38,753 bases of DNA from DATCJY01 sp036562565 (GCA_036562565.1 DATCJY010000030.1:1-38753), one strand, 5' to 3'; numbered from the stretch's first letter, positions 7,559 to 17,327 are shown. A program made the numbers and translations. The notes: generated by a model from the sequence alone, not told the origin.

Positions 7559-10390
7559 TCATATCACCACGTTTACAATGCGTTTTGGAACGACAATCAC
7601 TTTCTTGATTTCTTTTCCATCTAAGTATTTTGCAGTGTTTTCATTCGCGCGTACAGCTGCTTCCACTTCTGCAGGAGTCATTGCCACCGGCAAAGTGAGG
7701 AAGAAGCGCGTCTTGCCGTTGAATGAAATGGGATATTCAAAGTCGGATTCAACGAGGTAGCTCTCATTGAACGCTGGCCATGGAGCATTCAAAACGGAAC
7801 CTTCCTTGCCTTCGGTTAATTTTTCCCAAAGTTCTTCCGCAATGTGTGGTGCATAAGGCGAAAGCAAGATGGTCAATTGCTTGAGCACTTCGCGGTTGTT
7901 GCACTTCAGTTCAGTGAGTTCATTCACGCAAATCATCATCGTGCTCACAACGGTGTTCCAGCTGAAACGGTTCAAGTCTTCCGTTACTTTTTTGATAGCG
8001 GTATGCAATGACTTCAATTCAGCAGGAGTAGGAGCATTGTCATTCACCACAAACTTGTTTCCTTTATCATGTGACAATCTCCAATACTTGCGCAAGAAGT
8101 TGTGTACACCGTTGATGCCTTTGGTGTCCCAGGGCTTGTGTTGTTCCACAGGACCAAGGAACATTTCATATAAGCGCAACGTGTCGGCTCCGAATTTTTC
8201 GCAGAGGTCATCCGGGTTGGCTACATTGTACCAACGCTTCGACATCTTGTCAATGGCGAACGTACAAGTGTACTGTCCTTTATCGTTGAGGATGAATTCT
8301 GCATCGGCATATTCCGGCAACCATTTCTTGAACGCTTCTGTATCGAGAATGTCGTTATCTACAAGATTGATGTCTACATACAGTTGTTGTGTTTTGTATT
8401 CATCCTTCTTTTCAGCGGTCACGAAGGTGTTAGTGCCTTCAATGCGGTACACGTGGTTGCTTCTTCCCAAGATCATCCCTTGGTTGATCATCTTTTTGAA
8501 AGGCTCATCAAATCCGATGTAACCGAGGTCGAAGAGTACTTTGGTCCAGAATCGGGAATAGAGCAAGTGACCTGTGGCGTGCTCGGCACCGCCAATGTAC
8601 AAGTCAACTTGATTCCAATAATCCACCTTCTCGCGCGATGCAAATTCCTTTTCGTTTTTAGGATCCATGTAGCGCAAGAAGTACCAAGAGCTGCCTGCCC
8701 AACCCGGCATGGTGTTGTATTCCATACGGTCGCCTTTCCATACACTCCAGTCTTCTTTTTTCGCACGTGCCAATGGCGGTTCCCCATCTTCAGTCGGCAG
8801 GAATTTATCTATCTTCGGAAGGGTTACTTGACCGTCATCAGGGTGGAGTAAATAAGGGATATCTCCTTTGTAGTAAATAGGGAATGGCTCACCCCAATAG
8901 CGCTGACGGCTGAATACTGCATCGCGCATGCGGTAGTTGATTTTACCTCTACCGATGCCTCGTGCTTCAAGCTCAGCAATGACCTTAGCAGTAGCTTGCT
9001 TGCACTTCATGCCATTGAGGAAGTCGGAGTTTGCAAGCTTAACGTCTTTGCTGGGTTCCGCTTTTTCGCTGATGTCCACACCTTCGAAGATGTTTGGAAT
9101 GGGCAAGTTGAATTTCTTGGCAAAGTCCCAGTCGCGTTGGTCACCTGCCGGAACGGCCATGACAGCACCTGTTCCATATCCTGCCAATACATATTCACCA
9201 ATCCACACCGGAATTTTTTCTCCGGTGAAAGGATGCAATACATAAGCACCGGTGAATTGTCCGGTCACATTTTTTACATCGGCTTGGCGGTCGCGCTCGG
9301 TTTTGAGTTGCGCGCTGGTAATGTATTGTTCTACGGCTTCGCGGTATTCATCGGTCGTGATTTGTTTCACCAACTCATGCTCCGGAGCCAGGGTCATAAA
9401 CGATACACCGAAAATGGTGTCAGGGCGCGTGGTGAAGACTTCTATCTGTGCATTGTGGCCATCCACTTGGAAGAACACACTGGCACCCTCGCTGCGGCCA
9501 ATCCAGTTGCGTTGAATGTCTTTGATGTTATCTGTCCAGTCCACCTTTTCAAGCCCATCGAGCAATCGTTGTGCATAAGCTGTGATGCGCATGCTCCATT
9601 GGCGCATTTTCTTCTGCACCACCGGGTGACCACCGCGCTCACTCTTACCGTCTTTGATTTCGTCATTGGCAAGCACAGTTCCAAGCGCAGGACACCAGTT
9701 CACTACACTGTCTGCGATATACGCCAAGCGGAAGTGCATCAGAATGAGCTGTTGTTGCTCTTCGTTCATGCTCTTCCAATCGGTGGCAGTGAAATCCCCT
9801 GCAAAGTGCTCACCGAAGAAAGGGAACTTGGACATGTCCAATTCTTTGTACCAATCTTCATCGATGTGCGCGTTTACGCCATAGGTACCATTCTCCTCAA
9901 ACTTTTGGATGAGTGTGCTGATGGGTTCAGCTTTGTCGGTGTCTTTGTTGTACCATGATTCGAAAATCAAACCGAAAATCCATTGCGTCCAGCGGTAGTA
10001 TTCCGGATCGCTGGTGCGCACTTCGCGGTCCCAGTCGTAGGCAAAACCGATTTTATCGAGTTGCTCACGGTAGCGAGCGATGTTTTTCTCTGTTGTGATA
10101 GCCGGATGTTGACCGGTTTGGATGGCATATTGTTCAGCAGGCAAACCGAAGGAGTCATAACCCATCGGGTGCAATACGTTGAATCCCTGATGGCGCTTGT
10201 AGCGTGCCATCACATCACTTGCGATGTAGCCCAGGGGGTGCCCAACGTGCAGTCCCGCACCGCTGGGGTAGGGAAACATGTCCAATACATAGAATTTTTG
10301 CTTGGAGCTATCCTCGGTAACTTTATATGCTTTGCTATCGCGCCAGCGCTGTTGCCATTTCTTTTCTATTTCCTGAAAATCGTAATCCAT
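7559..10390 (-). CDS. leuS: Leucyl-tRNA synthetase
   Basis: Class I aminoacyl-tRNA synthetase charging tRNA-Leu (943 residues, cytoplasmic). The HIGH motif appears as HVGH (48-51) in FPYPSGAGLHVGHPLGY. The CP1 editing domain includes the TTRPDTIFG and threonine-rich regions (about 230-420). The second ATP-binding signature is KMSKR (715-719), with arginine in place of the usual final serine. It is followed by GADTLRLYEMFLGP and the anticodon-binding domain. A lineage-specific insert lies before KMSKR (around GMILGRSNHVYRIEG). A TAAATTCG element at 10420-10427 on the minus strand could be the -7 box. Divergent from tdk. Full length. Confidence 0.99.
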   Translation of the reverse strand: MDYDFQEIEKKWQQRWRDSKAYKVTEDSSKQKFYVLDMFPYPSGAGLHVGHPLGYIASDVMARYKRHQGFNVLHPMGYDSFGLPAEQYAIQTGQHPAITTEKNIARYREQLDKIGFAYDWDREVRTSDPEYYRWTQWIFGLIFESWYNKDTDKAEPISTLIQKFEENGTYGVNAHIDEDWYKELDMSKFPFFGEHFAGDFTATDWKSMNEEQQQLILMHFRLAYIADSVVNWCPALGTVLANDEIKDGKSERGGHPVVQKKMRQWSMRITAYAQRLLDGLEKVDWTDNIKDIQRNWIGRSEGASVFFQVDGHNAQIEVFTTRPDTIFGVSFMTLAPEHELVKQITTDEYREAVEQYITSAQLKTERDRQADVKNVTGQFTGAYVLHPFTGEKIPVWIGEYVLAGYGTGAVMAVPAGDQRDWDFAKKFNLPIPNIFEGVDISEKAEPSKDVKLANSDFLNGMKCKQATAKVIAELEARGIGRGKINYRMRDAVFSRQRYWGEPFPIYYKGDIPYLLHPDDGQVTLPKIDKFLPTEDGEPPLARAKKEDWSVWKGDRMEYNTMPGWAGSSWYFLRYMDPKNEKEFASREKVDYWNQVDLYIGGAEHATGHLLYSRFWTKVLFDLGYIGFDEPFKKMINQGMILGRSNHVYRIEGTNTFVTAEKKDEYKTQQLYVDINLVDNDILDTEAFKKWLPEYADAEFILNDKGQYTCTFAIDKMSKRWYNVANPDDLCEKFGADTLRLYEMFLGPVEQHKPWDTKGINGVHNFLRKYWRLSHDKGNKFVVNDNAPTPAELKSLHTAIKKVTEDLNRFSWNTVVSTMMICVNELTELKCNNREVLKQLTILLSPYAPHIAEELWEKLTEGKEGSVLNAPWPAFNESYLVESDFEYPISFNGKTRFFLTLPVAMTPAEVEAAVRANENTAKYLDGKEIKKVIVVPKRIVNVVI

Positions 10391-10488
10391 CCTCTATAAG
10401 GCCTTTAAAATCTGAGGCGCGAATTTAGTTCAGGGATGCCCGTAAAAATGGGCTTATTACATAAATACTGCAGTGTGAAAAATGGGCG

Positions 10489-10510
10489 TAAGGACGCGCT
10501 TCCGTCCTTA
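10489..10510 (+). other. Perfect hairpin just upstream of tdk
   Basis: An 8-bp perfect stem TAAGGACG (10489-10496) / CGTCCTTA (10503-10510), loop CGCTTC, ends 16 bases before the tdk start codon. Only GTTTTA follows, so it is not an obvious terminator. It may be a leader structure or an operator in the 136-base leuS-tdk divergent region. Function unknown. Confidence 0.35.
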
Positions 10511-10526
10511 GTTTTACGGCATCGTT

Positions 10527-11111
10527 ATGTTTTTAGAGAATACAGTCAATCGCGGTCGCAGACAAGGCTGGATAGAAGTCATTTGCGGTTCTATGTTTTC
10601 AGGCAAAACCGAGGAGCTCATTCGCAGAATGAGGCGTGCGGAGTTTGCCAAAATGAAGGTGGAGATTTTCAAACCCAAAGTGGACAATCGCTACCATGAC
10701 GAAGATGTGGTGAGCCACGATGCCAATTCTATCCGCAGTACAGCTGTTGAGCATTCGTCTCAATTGCTCTTGCTCACTTCAGATGTGGAAGTTGTAGGAA
10801 TTGATGAAGCGCAATTCTTTGATGACGGCTTGCCCGATGTGTGCAATGAATTGGCCAATCAAGGAATTCGTGTCATCTGTGCCGGGCTTGATATGGACTT
10901 CATGGGACGCCCTTTCGGGCCGATGCCGCATTTGCTGGCCATTGCGGAGTTTGTTACCAAGGTTCATGCTATCTGTGTGGAAACCGGAAATCTGGCGCAT
11001 TATTCCTATCGCTATGAAGGTGGTGATTCACTGGTACAACTTGGAGAAAAAGAGAGTTATGTGCCGCTGTCACGCGAGGCGTATTACAAGAAAATGAAAG
11101 AACGGAAATAA
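10527..11111 (+). CDS. tdk: Thymidine kinase (type II, TK1-like)
   Basis: Cytosolic kinase that phosphorylates thymidine to dTMP in the salvage pathway (194 residues). P-loop GSMFSGKT (about 21-28), Walker B-like GIDEAQFFDD, and the AGLDMDFMGRPFGPMP lasso/flap segment are all clear. Most family members bind structural zinc with four cysteines near the C-terminus. Here the first pair reads CVETGN and the second PLSREAY, so only one cysteine remains and zinc binding is probably lost. I recall similar losses in flavobacterial homologues, so this is likely a lineage trait rather than decay. It starts 136 bases from leuS (divergent) and is followed after 27 bases by murF-alr, so the two probably share a transcript. 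Confidence 0.97.
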   Translation: MFLENTVNRGRRQGWIEVICGSMFSGKTEELIRRMRRAEFAKMKVEIFKPKVDNRYHDEDVVSHDANSIRSTAVEHSSQLLLLTSDVEVVGIDEAQFFDDGLPDVCNELANQGIRVICAGLDMDFMGRPFGPMPHLLAIAEFVTKVHAICVETGNLAHYSYRYEGGDSLVQLGEKESYVPLSREAYYKKMKERK

Positions 11112-11138
11112 TCGTTCAACTGAGAATTAAAGAATGTC

Positions 11139-13604
11139 ATGCAGTATACCATAGCGCAACTGGCGTCAGTCCTACAAGGCGAAATACTTCAAATCAAAGA
11201 AGCACATGTGCTCACCAAAGTGCTGCTCGATACGCGCAGGCTGGTACAGCCGCATGACGGTGTGTTCATTGCCATGGCGGGTGAGCGCCATGACAGCCAC
11301 CACTATCTCCAAATAGCTTATGACAGCGGTGTGCGCGCATTCATTGTAGAGCAATCCATAGACCTTCAGCAATTGCCTGAGGCTTCCGTTGTTCGTGTAG
11401 ACAATAGTGTAAAAGCGTTGCAACAGTTGGCGGCTTATCACCGGGAGCAGTTTGATATTCCTGTGATAGGAATTACAGGAAGCAACGGTAAGACCATTGT
11501 AAAGGAATGGCTCAATACATTGCTAGCGGATGATTTTACCATTGTGCGTAGTCCGCGCAGTTATAACTCGCAAGTAGGTGTACCACTGAGTGTGCTCCAT
11601 ATGGAACCGCATCACACACTCGGAATTTTTGAAGCAGGTATTTCCAAACCGGGAGAGATGCAGCGGCTCTCCACCATTGTGCAACCTACAATGGGCATCA
11701 TGACCAATGTTGGCTCGGCTCACATGGAGAATTTTTCTTCCCGTGAGGAACTTGCTGAAGAAAAGGCTTACTTGTTTGAATGTGCCAAATCCGTTGTCTA
11801 TTGTGCAGATTATAAAGAGGTGCACAGCGCACTTCACATGAGGCGAGAACAAGGTCAGCGTCTTATCTCTTGGTCGTTGAATGGAAATGAAGCCGATTAT
11901 CGCATAGAGCGCAAAACGTTGTCGCGCAAGATGACAGCGCTGGATGTGCAAGCAGCCGATAAAACATATCACTTCAACATTGCCATGACAGATGATGCAT
12001 CCGTGGAGAATGCATTGCATTGCATCATCACCATGTTGGAGTTGGATTATACAGAAGAAGTGATACAACAGCGGCTGGAGCGCTTGGCACCATTGGCCAT
12101 GCGCTTGGAGTTGTTGCACGGCATTCATCAATCAACACTCATTAATGATGTGTACAGCAGCGATATGCATTCGCTGGAGATTGCCCTTGACTTTATGCAG
12201 ATGAACAGTCAGCACAGAAGGAAAGTGGTGATTCTATCGGATATGCTGCAAACGGGATTGGTACCGGTGGAGCTTTATAAAAAAGTGAATGCATTGTTGG
12301 TGTCCAATGGTGTGGACCATCTCATCGGCATAGGCAGCAACATCGCATCAGCCGAATCAGAGATGACGGTGTCACATGAGTTTTATGCTTCCACCGATGC
12401 GTTTATACGCAATCACAACATCGAGTCTTTTCGCGATTGCATTGTGCTCATCAAAGGCGCGCGTGAGTTTCGTTTCGAGCAAATCACCGAGTGGTTGCAG
12501 GAGCGCACACACGATACGGTGATGGAGATTAACCTCAACGCACTTGCGCATAACCTGCATTACTACCGCAGCAAAATCAAGCCGAGCACCAAACTCATGG
12601 TGATGATCAAGGCCTCGGGTTATGGCAGTGGTTCGTATGAGATAGCTTCCCTGTTGGAGTTCAATAAGGTCGATTATCTCACAGTAGCTTATACCGATGA
12701 AGGTGTGGCCTTGCGCAAAGCCGGCATTTCCATCCCGATAATGGTGATGAATCCGGAGCGCAGCAGTTTGCACACGTTGATCCGTTACAAACTGGAACCG
12801 GAGATATATAGTTTCAGAACACTCGAGAATTTTATAAAGGAATTGCCTGAAGGTACCAAGTCCTATCCTGTGCACCTCAAAGTGGATACGGGAATGCACC
12901 GCCTTGGTTTTCTTCCTGAAGAAACGGAACAGCTTGTGCAGGCATTGAATCAAACGGATAAACTGCGTGTGGCTTCGGTCTTCACGCACCTAGCCACGGC
13001 CGATGACCCATCCATGGATATTTATACCAAAGAGCAGTTGCACAAATTCCATACGGCATGTGAGGCATTGGAAAAAGGGTTGCAGAAAAGCTTCTTGCGA
13101 CATGCACTCAATACAGCTGGTATAATGCGCTTCCCCGAGTGGCAGATGGACATGGTGCGCTTGGGCATTGGCCTTTATGGAATATCTCCATTGCCCGAGG
13201 AGGCATCGGCATTGCAACCGGTGAGTACATTGCGCACTGTGATTTCTCAAATCAAAAACATTCTGGCAGGGGAAAGTGTGGGTTATTCACGCAAGTTCAT
13301 CGCACCGAAGGATATGCGCACTGCTACCATTCCGATGGGATATGCCGATGGATTGCGGAGGTCGTTGGGAAATGGCAAAGGATATGTGCTCATTCGCGGA
13401 CAAAAGGCTCCGCTTGTAGGCAATGTGTGTATGGATATGATCATGGTGGATGTCACCGATATCCCATGTGCCGAGGGAGACAGAGTGGAAATTTTTGGAC
13501 CGCATCTACCCATCCAGAAATTGGCTGAGTGGGGCAATACCATTCCTTATGAGGTTATAGCCTCTATCAGTGAGCGGGTTAAACGCATTTATCTTCAGGA
13601 GTAA
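11139..13604 (+). CDS. Bifunctional MurF ligase / alanine racemase fusion
   Basis: One 821-residue polypeptide joins two cell-wall enzymes. Residues 1 to about 455 form the MurF domain (UDP-MurNAc-tripeptide:D-Ala-D-Ala ligase), with ATP-binding GITGSNGKT (GSNGKT 114-119) and SPRSYNSQVGVPLSVL. Residues from about 463 on form a PLP-dependent alanine racemase. The PLP lysine is K491 in MVMIKASGYGSG, the catalytic tyrosine lies in SVGYSRKF, and the VCMDMIMVDVT strand is present. Linking D-Ala production to the D-Ala-D-Ala ligation step in one chain is an established feature of many Bacteroidota. The ATG at 11139 gives a normal MurF N-terminus. Downstream of tdk by 27 bases. Confidence 0.97.
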   Translation: MQYTIAQLASVLQGEILQIKEAHVLTKVLLDTRRLVQPHDGVFIAMAGERHDSHHYLQIAYDSGVRAFIVEQSIDLQQLPEASVVRVDNSVKALQQLAAYHREQFDIPVIGITGSNGKTIVKEWLNTLLADDFTIVRSPRSYNSQVGVPLSVLHMEPHHTLGIFEAGISKPGEMQRLSTIVQPTMGIMTNVGSAHMENFSSREELAEEKAYLFECAKSVVYCADYKEVHSALHMRREQGQRLISWSLNGNEADYRIERKTLSRKMTALDVQAADKTYHFNIAMTDDASVENALHCIITMLELDYTEEVIQQRLERLAPLAMRLELLHGIHQSTLINDVYSSDMHSLEIALDFMQMNSQHRRKVVILSDMLQTGLVPVELYKKVNALLVSNGVDHLIGIGSNIASAESEMTVSHEFYASTDAFIRNHNIESFRDCIVLIKGAREFRFEQITEWLQERTHDTVMEINLNALAHNLHYYRSKIKPSTKLMVMIKASGYGSGSYEIASLLEFNKVDYLTVAYTDEGVALRKAGISIPIMVMNPERSSLHTLIRYKLEPEIYSFRTLENFIKELPEGTKSYPVHLKVDTGMHRLGFLPEETEQLVQALNQTDKLRVASVFTHLATADDPSMDIYTKEQLHKFHTACEALEKGLQKSFLRHALNTAGIMRFPEWQMDMVRLGIGLYGISPLPEEASALQPVSTLRTVISQIKNILAGESVGYSRKFIAPKDMRTATIPMGYADGLRRSLGNGKGYVLIRGQKAPLVGNVCMDMIMVDVTDIPCAEGDRVEIFGPHLPIQKLAEWGNTIPYEVIASISERVKRIYLQE

Positions 13605-13684
13605 ACAGGTATTAGGGTAAATTGGCCACTCAAAGTATTAACCATACAGCGCATACACCGTAGAAAGCGCCTAATAAATAGACC

Positions 13685-16300
13685 ATGAATAAAATCTTAG
13701 CAATCGCAGCTTTTTTATTTGTTGTACAATTCGGGTTGGCACAGAAGCCGGCTACTGTATTTGGAGAGGTTTTGGTACAGCTGAAACCCGGAGTAACTCC
13801 GAACCAAATTGAAAAAGCCGTGGAAGAGGAGTTGGGAATTCTTCCTTCATTCAAGTTGACCTCTTCCGTGAGCGACTACATGGGTGTATGGTTGTTCTCA
13901 TTTGATGAGCATGCCATTTCAAAAGCAGACATGCTGCGCACGCTTTCAACCATCAGCGGTGTTTCCATTGCGCAAGCCAACCACATCATTGAGGACAGGA
14001 TTGTGCCCGATGATCCGTTCTTCGGTCAGCAATGGCACCACTTCCAAGCCAATGACCACGATATTGATAGTGACCTTGCATGGGAAATTACCACTGGCGG
14101 AGTGACGGCAAGTGGTGATACAATAGTTGTTTGCATTGTAGAGACCGGTGGTGCCAAATGGGATGTTCCCGATCTCATTGATAACCACTGGGTGAACATT
14201 CATGAGATTCCCGGCAACGGAATTGATGATGACGGCAACGGCTACATCGATGACTACCACGGGTGGAACATTGTAGGGCAAAACGACCAAGTCATCGGAA
14301 CAAGCTCTCATGGAACACAGGTAAGCAGTATGGTTGGTTCCACAGGTAACAATGCTACCGGTGTTACCGGTGTGAACTGGAATGTAAAACTCATGCAAGT
14401 GCGCATGGGAGGAGTTTCGGAAGCAAATGTGATTGCCGCATATACCTATCCGTTGATCATGCGCAAGCTCTACAATGAAACCGGTGGAGAACGGGGAGCT
14501 TTTGTGGTTGTGACCAACAGTTCATGGGGAACCAATTATGGTCAGCCGGCAGATGCTCCACTGTGGTGTGCCATGTATGATTCACTCGGAGTATATGGAA
14601 TATTGAGTGCAGGAGCCACTGCCAATATCAACGTGAATGTGGATGAGATGGGAGATTTGCCAACGGCTTGTCCGAGTGATTATCTGGTAACAGTTACCAA
14701 CACCAATAGCAGTGATGTAAAAGTATCATCTTCTGGGTACGGGCTTGCCACCATCGACCTAGGAGCTCCGGGCAATCAAGTTTACTTGGCGAATAACAAT
14801 GGATATGGAAATGCCACGGGAACATCGTTTTCTACACCTTGCGTTTCCGGAGCAATTGCATTGTTGTACTCTGCTCCATGCACAAGCTTTATGGGTTTGG
14901 TAAACAGCGATCCGGCAGTAGCTGCATTGCAGATGAAGTCCTATATCCTCAATGGAGTAGACCAAACGGAGCTGCTGCAAACGCAAACCCTTTCAGGTGG
15001 AAGATTGAATGTATATAATGGTCTGTTGCAAATGTTGGAGCAATGTGGCAGCTGCATGAGTCCGATGTCGCCCTTTGTAACGCAAGAGCCGAACACCTTG
15101 AACTATACCCTCCAATGGGCTTCGATGTCCTCTGTGGAGGAGGTGGAGCTTCGTTACCGCATCCAAGGTGAAAGTGTTTGGACTGAGGTAACGAACATTG
15201 AAGGAAATACTTATGTGCTGTCGAGCCTTGCAGCATGCAGCACATACGAGTATCAATTGCGCAGTTTGTGTGCGGGTGAAGAAAGCGAGTGGACAGAAGT
15301 ATTTTCATTTGAAACGGACGGCTGTTGCATGCACCCGGATTATGTATTGATTTCATCCATTGAAGACACATCGGCATTCGTTGTATGGTTGCCGGTTATG
15401 GCAGCTAACGGATATACCGTGATAGTTACCAGTGAATCAGGAGTGGTAAACACTTTTAATAGTGTCGATCCTGTATTGTATATGGACTTTTTGGAGCCAT
15501 GTACCCATTATGAAGTTATCGTTTTGAGTAACTGTGAAGGCGATATGCCGGAGCCGATTTTGAAGTCATTTATCACCACCGGATGCGGCCCGTGCACCGA
15601 CTTGGAATACTGCTATGCGGCTGGCGGTAACAACACGGAGTTCATCCAACGTGTGGTGCTGGGAGATATTGACCATGTATCAGGTGCCGGGACCGGTTAT
15701 AATTTTATCACCGATGCCACTACCGAGCTCGAAATAGGAGGCTCTTATACCATTCAATGCTATGCGGGATTCCCCCAACAACCCTACAATCAGAACTTCC
15801 GTGTGTGGATAGATTACAATGGAGATGGTGAGTTCCAGCATCCCGATGAAATGGCTTTTGATGCTGCAGCTCCTACCAACTCGATGGCTTCCGGAACGAT
15901 TACAATCCCATTTACTGCAACGGAAGGCACGGTGCGCATGCGTGTGGCCATGCGCTATGCCCAGTTCACAAATACTGAGCCCAATCCCTGTGGTACATGG
16001 ACCTATGGAGAAGTGGAAGATTATTGTGTGACACTTGTTGCTCCAATTGTGGGCGTGAATGAGTCCGCCATGAAAACATGGAGGGTTTATCCCAACCCTG
16101 CGCATGATATGGTATATATAGAGCAATCAGGTGGGGCAGTTCAACAGGTAATCATTTATGACCAACAAGGGCGTTTGGTATTGCAACAAGATAATGTCAC
16201 CGGCAATAGTGTATCAATCGAGTCATTGCAACCGGGAGTTTATTCCTTGATGTTGCGCTCAGGCGATGAAATACAGATTACCGGAATCATCAAATTTTAA
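13685..16300 (+). CDS. Secreted S8 (subtilisin-like) peptidase with GEVED and T9SS sorting domains
   Basis: An 871-residue exported protein. Layout: signal peptide (1 to about 19, ending FGLAQ); fervidolysin-like propeptide (about 25-100, EVLVQLKPGV); S8 domain (about 125-450); two fibronectin type III-like repeats (about 460-630); a GEVED domain (about 632-785, signature GEVEDY at 775-780); and a T9SS type A sorting domain (VYPNP at 801-805) that directs export through SprA. Catalytic H209 (SHGTQ), oxyanion N278 (TNSSWG) and nucleophile S381 (GTSFSTP) are present, but the catalytic Asp position holds E153 (IVETGG instead of IDTG). Activity may therefore be altered or lost. Two N- to C-terminal folds rich in cysteine suggest a surface or secreted protein. 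The ACC deaminase-like gene follows after 15 bases. Confidence 0.93.
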   Translation: MNKILAIAAFLFVVQFGLAQKPATVFGEVLVQLKPGVTPNQIEKAVEEELGILPSFKLTSSVSDYMGVWLFSFDEHAISKADMLRTLSTISGVSIAQANHIIEDRIVPDDPFFGQQWHHFQANDHDIDSDLAWEITTGGVTASGDTIVVCIVETGGAKWDVPDLIDNHWVNIHEIPGNGIDDDGNGYIDDYHGWNIVGQNDQVIGTSSHGTQVSSMVGSTGNNATGVTGVNWNVKLMQVRMGGVSEANVIAAYTYPLIMRKLYNETGGERGAFVVVTNSSWGTNYGQPADAPLWCAMYDSLGVYGILSAGATANINVNVDEMGDLPTACPSDYLVTVTNTNSSDVKVSSSGYGLATIDLGAPGNQVYLANNNGYGNATGTSFSTPCVSGAIALLYSAPCTSFMGLVNSDPAVAALQMKSYILNGVDQTELLQTQTLSGGRLNVYNGLLQMLEQCGSCMSPMSPFVTQEPNTLNYTLQWASMSSVEEVELRYRIQGESVWTEVTNIEGNTYVLSSLAACSTYEYQLRSLCAGEESEWTEVFSFETDGCCMHPDYVLISSIEDTSAFVVWLPVMAANGYTVIVTSESGVVNTFNSVDPVLYMDFLEPCTHYEVIVLSNCEGDMPEPILKSFITTGCGPCTDLEYCYAAGGNNTEFIQRVVLGDIDHVSGAGTGYNFITDATTELEIGGSYTIQCYAGFPQQPYNQNFRVWIDYNGDGEFQHPDEMAFDAAAPTNSMASGTITIPFTATEGTVRMRVAMRYAQFTNTEPNPCGTWTYGEVEDYCVTLVAPIVGVNESAMKTWRVYPNPAHDMVYIEQSGGAVQQVIIYDQQGRLVLQQDNVTGNSVSIESLQPGVYSLMLRSGDEIQITGIIKF

Positions 16301-16315
16301 GCATCTAAATCGGGC

Positions 16316-17230
16316 ATGTTGGATGTTTCATCAATTCGCAGTCAACAGGTAGATACCGATTTTGGCGCCATAACAGTGAAGCGATTGGACCGGTTGCATC
16401 CCGAAATAAGCGGGAACAAATGGTTCAAGTTGAAATACAATCTGGAAAAAACACTTCAGAGCGAACACAAAACGCTACTCACTTTCGGGGGAGCATGGAG
16501 CAATCATATTCATGCTACTGCAAGTGCAGGAAAACTATTTGGTATAAAGACCATCGGAGTCATCAGGGGTGAAGAGCCCAAGGAACTGAGTGATACGCTG
16601 CGCCATGCATTGGATTGTGGCATGGAGCTAGAGTTTGTTACACGGCTGGCTTATGCCGAAAAGGATACCGATGATTTCAAAGAATGGCTCCATAGTCGTC
16701 ATGGTAATTTTCATCTTGTTCCCGAAGGAGGTTCCAATTTTTTAGGCATCAACGGTTGCATGGAGATACTCGATGAAAGCGATGCGTCATACGATTACAT
16801 CTGTTGCGCTTGTGGTACAGGAGCTACGGTTGCAGGTCTCTTGCTTTCAGCGAAGCCACATCAAAAAGTGATTGCCATTTCTGTGCTCAATAACGGCTCT
16901 TTTTTGAGGGATGAAATCATCAAGCATTTGCGCTTTTTCCTCATGAACGAAGAACTTGCTTATGAAATGGCTGAGCAATTAGTGATGGTAACGGATTACG
17001 ATTTTGGTGGTTATGCCAAATGGAACAACGAGCTGATTTCATTCATCAATTCCTTTGAAGTGAACCATTTTATTCCGCTTGATCAGGTCTATACAGGAAA
17101 GGTGATGTACGGAGTATTGGATATGATGAAGCGCAAAGTGTTTGAGGAAAATGCTAAAATCCTCGTCCTTCATACAGGAGGATTACAAGGCAAACAATCC
17201 TTGTCGTATGTAAATTTTGCGCACCAATAG
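16316..17230 (+). CDS. PLP-dependent enzyme of the ACC deaminase / D-cysteine desulfhydrase family
   Basis: A 304-residue fold-type II PLP enzyme. The PLP lysine is K35 in ISGNKWFKLKYN; the substrate/phosphate loops are seen as TFGGAWSNH and CACGTGATVAGLL; HTGGLQG near the C-terminus is typical of the family. Members deaminate 1-aminocyclopropane-1-carboxylate or desulfhydrate D-cysteine to pyruvate, ammonia and sulfide. Sequence alone does not separate these activities, and Bacteroidota homologues are usually annotated generically. It starts 15 bases after the S8 peptidase gene, so the two are probably co-transcribed, although no functional link is evident. Cytoplasmic (no signal peptide). 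Confidence 0.88.
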   Translation: MLDVSSIRSQQVDTDFGAITVKRLDRLHPEISGNKWFKLKYNLEKTLQSEHKTLLTFGGAWSNHIHATASAGKLFGIKTIGVIRGEEPKELSDTLRHALDCGMELEFVTRLAYAEKDTDDFKEWLHSRHGNFHLVPEGGSNFLGINGCMEILDESDASYDYICCACGTGATVAGLLLSAKPHQKVIAISVLNNGSFLRDEIIKHLRFFLMNEELAYEMAEQLVMVTDYDFGGYAKWNNELISFINSFEVNHFIPLDQVYTGKVMYGVLDMMKRKVFEENAKILVLHTGGLQGKQSLSYVNFAHQ

Positions 17231-17280
17231 GCCGCGGAGCTAAAAGAAACGAACTGAACACACTATCCATAAATTAAAAA

Positions 17281-17306
17281 AGGCCGATGAATCAATTCAT
17301 CGGCCT
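17281..17306. terminator. Bidirectional terminator between the ACC deaminase-like gene and sprA
   Basis: An 11-bp perfect stem AGGCCGATGAA (17281-17291) / TTCATCGGCCT (17296-17306), loop TCAA. A-rich sequence lies to the left (so a T-run for minus-strand transcripts) and CTTGTTT to the right. It ends the sprA operon and probably the converging gene too. Confidence 0.93.
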
Positions 17307-17327
17307 CTTGTTTATCAAGGTATTTTA

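Noticed and set aside
10436..10699. An 87-codon frame overlapping the start of tdk
   Set aside because: It overlaps tdk out of frame, begins within the leuS-tdk intergenic region and has random-looking composition: a shadow frame.
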